Below are positions 35,284 through 39,327 of a stretch of DNA of 39,327 nucleotides, piece by piece. Location: positions 1 to 39,327 of the forward strand of contig CACOJQ010000011.1 of assembly GCA_902627575.1 (NCBI GenBank), read 5' to 3'. The translations under genes and the position numbers were made by a program. Position 1 is the first letter of the stretch. Every line of letters begins with the position of its first letter. The notes under the pieces are model-generated. The model had not been told where the DNA came from and searched no databases. It saw nothing but the letters and a program-made list of their open reading frames with translations. The DNA comes from an uncultured Bacteroidota bacterium. Its GTDB lineage: Bacteria > Bacteroidota > Bacteroidia > Flavobacteriales > BACL11.

Positions 35284-36380
35284 TTAATTAATTTTAGTGC
35301 GATAGACGCAATTTTATCAGCAGCATTTTCAACATACAACTTATTTATATTTTTAGCTAGTGAATACCTAAGATCTTTATTTTTTAATAAATCAATAATC
35401 ACTCTCACAAGTTTACGATTAGATTCTAAATCTTCTACAATTAAAGCTGCTTTCTTATTAACTAATGATTGTGCATTTTTATATTGATGATTTTCAGCAA
35501 CATTTGGTGAAGGAACTAAAATAACAGGCTTACTTACGTAACATAGTTCAGCAATTGCCATTGCTCCAGCTCTGGAAACAATAATATCTGATAATGAATA
35601 AGCTTTGTCCATTTCTTTTATAAAGGAAAAAACATGAACATTTTTAATATTATAATCCTTGACTAACATAATTGCTTTTTCATAATAAGAAGATCCTGTT
35701 TGCCATATAATATTAACTTTTCTGTTTTTTAATTCTTTTAAATTACTAGCTATTGCATTATTAATTGAAAAGGCTCCTAAGCTACCTCCTAAAATTAAAA
35801 CTGTCTCATTTGAATTATCTATTTTAAACAAATTATTACTTTCTTTTCTTACTTTATCAAAGCTTAAAATATTAGATCGAATTGGATTACCAGAAAAAAT
35901 CATTTTTTTTGATGGAAAAAATCTTTCCATTCTATCATATGCTACACAAATACAGTTAACATATTTACTTAAAATTCTGTTGGTAATACCGGGATAAGAA
36001 TTTTGTTCTTGAATTAAAGTTGGTATTGATTGCTTTGCTGCCATATAGATTAATGGAGCACTAGCATATCCTCCAGTACCTATTGCTAAATCTGGTTTAA
36101 AATCGTTAACTATTTTTTTTGCTTTATATAAACTTGCTAAAACTTTTATTGGAAACAAAAAATTTCGTAAATCAAATTTTCTTTGCAAACCACTGATCCA
36201 TAATCCTTTAATTTTATAGCCTTCTGCTGGTATTTTTTGCATTTCCATTCTGTCTTTAGCTCCTACAAATAAAAACTCTACATTATTATGATATTTTTCA
36301 ATTGCATTAGCAATAGCTAGAGCAGGGAAAATATGACCTCCGGTCCCCCCTCCACTTATAATTATTTTAATTTTACTCAT
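35280..36380 (-). CDS. murG: UDP-GlcNAc:lipid I N-acetylglucosaminyltransferase MurG
   Basis: MurG makes lipid II from lipid I at the inner face of the membrane. The 366-residue product starts MSKIKIIISGGGTGGHIFPAL, with the first G-loop at residues 9-15. GTGGYASAPLIYMAA, QEQNSYPGITNRILSKY, the second G-loop LILGGSLGAFSINNAI, SRAGAMAIAELCYVSKPVILVPSP and ENHQYKNA follow. All are standard. The open frame begins at a TTG three codons earlier, but the ATG at 36378-36380 fits the family start and overlaps ftsW by 8 bp. It sits between ftsW and murC as in other dcw clusters. Confidence 0.97.
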   Translation of the reverse strand: MSKIKIIISGGGTGGHIFPALAIANAIEKYHNNVEFLFVGAKDRMEMQKIPAEGYKIKGLWISGLQRKFDLRNFLFPIKVLASLYKAKKIVNDFKPDLAIGTGGYASAPLIYMAAKQSIPTLIQEQNSYPGITNRILSKYVNCICVAYDRMERFFPSKKMIFSGNPIRSNILSFDKVRKESNNLFKIDNSNETVLILGGSLGAFSINNAIASNLKELKNRKVNIIWQTGSSYYEKAIMLVKDYNIKNVHVFSFIKEMDKAYSLSDIIVSRAGAMAIAELCYVSKPVILVPSPNVAENHQYKNAQSLVNKKAALIVEDLESNRKLVRVIIDLLKNKDLRYSLAKNINKLYVENAADKIASIALKLIK

Positions 36381-37494
36381 AATTACCAATTAATGAATCT
36401 CTACTTACACTTAATACAATACCAATTGAAATAAAAGTAAAAACCAATGATGTCCCTCCCATACTTATAAATGGTAGTGTTTGCCCAGTAACAGGCATTA
36501 TCGATACTGAAACAAGCATATTGACTAAAGCTTGAAATACAATTGAAAATACTAATCCAACAACAATTAAGCTCCCAAAAATACTGTCTGTCTTTAAATA
36601 TATTTTTATGGCTCTAAAGAGTAATATTAAATAAAACAAAATTAATAATGAAGCACCTATTAAACCATATTCCTCCAACAATATTGCAAAAATAAAATCC
36701 GACTCTGAATAAGGCAAAACTCCTCTCTGTTGACTTTTACCGGGCCCTAAACCTTGAATCTTTCCGTTTTGAATAGCAACTAATGCTTGCACCTGTTGAT
36801 AATCTTTTCCCATCATTTCATTGTTATCTCCCAAAAAAGAATCAATACGATTTACCCAAGTTACTGAACGAGGTATTATTTTTTCACCCAATGAAGTATA
36901 TTTAGTTAATGAGTAAATTGAAAATGCTATTACAAAAGACACCAAAAATAATTTGCCAATATAACTCAACTTAACTCCTCCTAAATACATCAAAATAACA
37001 CCATTAAAAAAAACTAGAGAAGCTGTTGAAAAATTATTTGGAAGAACTAAAATGCATACAACAATTAGAGGAAGTAATAAATACTTTATAAAACCCTTTA
37101 AATTATTAATTTTTTTTCTATGAACACTAATTTGACGTGCTATAAAAAGTATAACTGTTAACTTAGCAATATCAGATGGTTGAAATTGTAACCCCGCAAT
37201 TGCAATCCATCTAGAGGCCCCATTTACAGAAATACCAATTAAAAAAACTAAAAATAGAAGAACTAACGAAACATAATATCCTATTTGGCCTATTTTTGAA
37301 AAATATTTAAAAGGTATTAGATGAACAATATACATAGCCACTACACCAACAAATAACTTGATTGAATGATCAATCATATCCATAAATCCAGCGGTTGAGT
37401 AAACAACCATTATAGAAAATAACGAAAAAAAAGCAACTATAATCCAAATAATTAAATCTCCTTTAAAACTTATATTTTTATAAAATATTTTCAT
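36373..37494 (-). CDS. ftsW: Septal peptidoglycan glycosyltransferase FtsW (SEDS family)
   Basis: FtsW is the SEDS-family polymerase that extends glycan strands from lipid II during division, together with its class B PBP partner (ftsI, not in the window). The 373-residue product has about 9-10 membrane helices. Family marks are ASRWIAIAGLQFQPSDIAKL (residues about 90-109), the loop with NGKIQGLGPGKSQQRGVLPYSESDFIFAILLEE, shortened here to GLGPGKSQQRGVLPYSESDF, and PVTGQTLPFISMGGTS near the C-terminus. RodA is similar, but the place between murD and murG supports FtsW. It starts at ATG 37492-37494, immediately after the murD stop. Confidence 0.95.
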   Translation of the reverse strand: MKIFYKNISFKGDLIIWIIVAFFSLFSIMVVYSTAGFMDMIDHSIKLFVGVVAMYIVHLIPFKYFSKIGQIGYYVSLVLLFLVFLIGISVNGASRWIAIAGLQFQPSDIAKLTVILFIARQISVHRKKINNLKGFIKYLLLPLIVVCILVLPNNFSTASLVFFNGVILMYLGGVKLSYIGKLFLVSFVIAFSIYSLTKYTSLGEKIIPRSVTWVNRIDSFLGDNNEMMGKDYQQVQALVAIQNGKIQGLGPGKSQQRGVLPYSESDFIFAILLEEYGLIGASLLILFYLILLFRAIKIYLKTDSIFGSLIVVGLVFSIVFQALVNMLVSVSIMPVTGQTLPFISMGGTSLVFTFISIGIVLSVSRDSLIGNYE

Positions 37495-38814
37495 TTAAAG
37501 TGAACGAACAGCATTTTTAAACTGTAATCCTCTATCTTCAAAATTTTTAAACAAATCAAAACTTGCACAAGCGGGTGACAATAGAACAGTTTCTCCTTTT
37601 TCTGCCAAATTAAAAGAATGATTAACCGCTTCTTTCATGCTTGAAGCTTGAACTATTGTTTCAACTTTACCTTGAAATGAGTGTATTATATTCGTGTTAC
37701 TATCTCCTAAACAAATAATTGCCTTTACTTTCTCTTTAACAATTGAAAAAAGATCAGAATATTCATTTCCTTTATCTACACCTCCTACAATCCATACAAC
37801 TTGTTTTTTCATACTCTCTAATGCAAACCAACTTGAATTTACATTCGTGGCTTTGGAGTCATTGATAAAATCTATACCATTTATAGTAAGTACGAATTCC
37901 AATCTGTGCTCAACATTTTTAAAATCTAACATGGACTGTCTTATAACAGAATCCTGTACTTCAAAAACTCTGGCAGCAATTGCGGCTGCCATAGTATTAA
38001 ACATGTTGTGTTTACCTTGTAAAGCTAATTCTTGAATAGTCATAGTTGTATTATTTAGATTAATAATTATTTTTTCTTCTTTTAAATAACCACCATTTTT
38101 TTGTGGATATAGAAATGATAGCGGTATTTTATGTGCTTCTGTTGTAATATTTTTTAACAGAATATCATCAGAATTATAAATCAGTACATCTGATTTTTTT
38201 TGATTTTTTGTAATTTTAAGTTTAGATGATATATATTTTTTGAAACTATTTTGATATCTATCGAGATGATCCTTAGTAATGTTTAAAAGAATGGCAATAT
38301 CACATTTAAACTTATTAATATCATCAAGTTGGAAGCTACTTAATTCTAATACAATATAGTCATAGTCCTTGTCTATAATAGAAGATGCAAATCCAATACC
38401 AATGTTTCCTGCAACAAGAACATTAAAACCAGCATTTTTAAGTATGTGACCAAGTATTAAAGTTGTCGTTGTTTTTCCATTTGAACCTGTTATAGCTGCA
38501 ATTTTAGCATTTGTATAGCGATAGGCAAATTCGATTTCAGATATTACAGGAATTTTTGCCGAACTTAATTTTAAAATAATATCAGATGAATTTGGAATCC
38601 CAGGGCTTTTAATAACTTCTTTAGCATTTAAAATTTTTGCCTCAGAGTGTCCATTCTGCTCCCAACTAATATTATTATCTTCTAATATTTTCTTGTTTGC
38701 AGAACTTAATTTTCCCTTTTCAGATAAAAAAATATTAAAACCTTTTTTCTTTGCTAACAAAGCTGCTCCAATACCGCTAATACCTCCTCCTAAAACAACA
38801 ATTCTATTATTCAT
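37495..38814 (-). CDS. murD: UDP-N-acetylmuramoyl-L-alanine-D-glutamate ligase MurD
   Basis: MurD adds D-Glu to UDP-MurNAc-L-Ala. The 439-residue product has an N-terminal VLGGGISGIGAALLAKKKG domain, KSPGIPNSS, the ATP P-loop AITGSNGKTTTTLILGHIL (about 109-127), NILVAGNIGIGF-like VLVAGNIGIG, LSSFQLD, LNITKDHLDRY, GKHNMFNTMAAAIAA, and FINDSKATNVNSSWFAL with the conserved Asp-Ser-Lys-Ala-Thr-Asn. VWIVGGVDKGNEY and LLSPACASFDLFKNFEDRG close the C-terminal domain. The start overlaps the mraY stop by one base. All expected motifs are intact. Confidence 0.98.
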   Translation of the reverse strand: MNNRIVVLGGGISGIGAALLAKKKGFNIFLSEKGKLSSANKKILEDNNISWEQNGHSEAKILNAKEVIKSPGIPNSSDIILKLSSAKIPVISEIEFAYRYTNAKIAAITGSNGKTTTTLILGHILKNAGFNVLVAGNIGIGFASSIIDKDYDYIVLELSSFQLDDINKFKCDIAILLNITKDHLDRYQNSFKKYISSKLKITKNQKKSDVLIYNSDDILLKNITTEAHKIPLSFLYPQKNGGYLKEEKIIINLNNTTMTIQELALQGKHNMFNTMAAAIAARVFEVQDSVIRQSMLDFKNVEHRLEFVLTINGIDFINDSKATNVNSSWFALESMKKQVVWIVGGVDKGNEYSDLFSIVKEKVKAIICLGDSNTNIIHSFQGKVETIVQASSMKEAVNHSFNLAEKGETVLLSPACASFDLFKNFEDRGLQFKNAVRSL

Positions 38815-39327
38815 TATCTTAGCTTAAGTGTTACAAATGTTAAAACTGCTAGAATAATTCCTACAATCCAAAATCTTGTTACAATTTTACTTTCATGAAT
38901 ACCTTTTTTTTGAAAATGATGATGCAACGGAGCCATTTTAAATACTCTTTTACCGATACCATATTTTTTTTTGGTATATTTAAAATAACCTACTTGAATC
39001 AAAACAGATAAGTTTTCAATTAAAAAAATTCCACATAAAAGTGGAATCAGTAATTCTTTTCTGATTAATATAGCTACTACGGCAATTATCCCTCCCAATG
39101 CTAAAGAACCAGTATCTCCCATAAAAACCTGAGCTGGATATGAATTGTACCACATAAAACCAACACAGGCACCAACAAATGCAGACATATATACAACTAG
39201 CTCTCCGGTATTTGGAATATACATGATATTTAAATAGTCTGCAGCAATAATATTACCAGAAACATAAGCGAAAACAACTAAAGTTAGACCAATAATAGCA
39301 GATGAACCTGTTGCAAGACCATCAAGA
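38814..39327 (-). CDS. mraY: Phospho-N-acetylmuramoyl-pentapeptide transferase MraY (C-terminal part, cut by window edge)
   Basis: MraY forms lipid I from UDP-MurNAc-pentapeptide and undecaprenyl phosphate. About 170 C-terminal residues are in the window and the N-terminus lies to the right. Reading on past an internal ATG at 39222-39224 the frame stays open to the edge and spells [16 protein letters not shown] and [20 protein letters not shown]. These are normal internal MraY segments, so that ATG is not the start. The catalytic [11 protein letters not shown] and the HHHFQKKG segment with its conserved His are present, as are the last four or five membrane helices. murE and ftsI would be expected further right. 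Confidence 0.97.
   Translation of the reverse strand, partial: LDGLATGSSAIIGLTLVVFAYVSGNIIAADYLNIMYIPNTGELVVYMSAFVGACVGFMWYNSYPAQVFMGDTGSLALGGIIAVVAILIRKELLIPLLCGIFLIENLSVLIQVGYFKYTKKKYGIGKRVFKMAPLHHHFQKKGIHESKIVTRFWIVGIILAVLTFVTLKLR

Noticed and set aside
39222..39224. Internal ATG as the start of mraY
   Set aside because: The frame remains open to the window edge and codes for well-conserved MraY sequence upstream of this ATG, so the gene is cut by the window and not short.

Overview
The window is A+T-rich DNA packed with genes. It contains gldKLMN with a PorP/SprF-like gene, an LptE of the Bacteroidota form, an FtsZ ending in the flavobacterial style, -7 elements of the TAnnTTTG type, and almost no Shine-Dalgarno sequences. 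Together these point to Bacteroidota, most likely a marine member of the Flavobacteriia; 'marine' is inferred from the low G+C, the compact layout and the sulfotransferase. I saw no tRNA, rRNA, IS element, CRISPR array or phage gene. No gap without a gene exceeds about 160 bp.

Region 1 (1-14262, all minus strand) is one tightly packed exopolysaccharide/O-antigen operon. In transcription order it encodes a UDP-HexNAc dehydrogenase, a Wzz-like protein, UDP-glucose dehydrogenase, a Wzx-like flippase, a Wzy-like polymerase/ligase, a FemAB/GNAT-like protein, a PAPS sulfotransferase, a family 2 glycosyltransferase, a PglC-type initiating sugar transferase, a DegT-type aminotransferase, a membrane-bound UDP-GlcNAc 4,6-dehydratase, a GpsA-like glycerol-3-phosphate dehydrogenase, WecB and the start of WecC, which leaves the window. 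The gene content predicts an acidic, amino-sugar-rich and probably sulfated glycan made by the Wzx/Wzy route.

Region 2 (14263-20149, minus) holds the type IX secretion/gliding genes: a porP/sprF-like gene, then gldK, gldL, gldM and gldN. It ends in a clear intrinsic terminator that touches the first codon of the polysaccharide operon. Region 3 (20239-23728, minus) holds topA and a member of the arginase fold whose metal site is incomplete.

Region 4 (23729-23887) is a divergent control region with two facing -7 elements around a nested inverted repeat. Region 5 (23888-30032, plus) holds miaB, a sigma-54 activator without a sensor domain, lptE, a TPR-protein gene, secG and groES-groEL. The secG-groES gap holds a sigma-54-like -24/-12 element and two TGACAA boxes. 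A strong hairpin terminator separates groEL from the convergent ftsZ.

Region 6 (30088-39327, minus) is the division and cell-wall (dcw) cluster: mraY (cut by the window edge), murD, ftsW, murG, murC, ftsQ, ftsA and ftsZ. Several of its genes overlap by 1-8 bp, so they are probably co-transcribed and translationally coupled.

Most genes are recognisable families. The points most worth a second look are the promoter-less start of the polysaccharide operon, the regulatory elements around the sigma-54 activator and groESL, the FemAB-like/sulfotransferase pair, and the arginase-fold protein with missing ligands.
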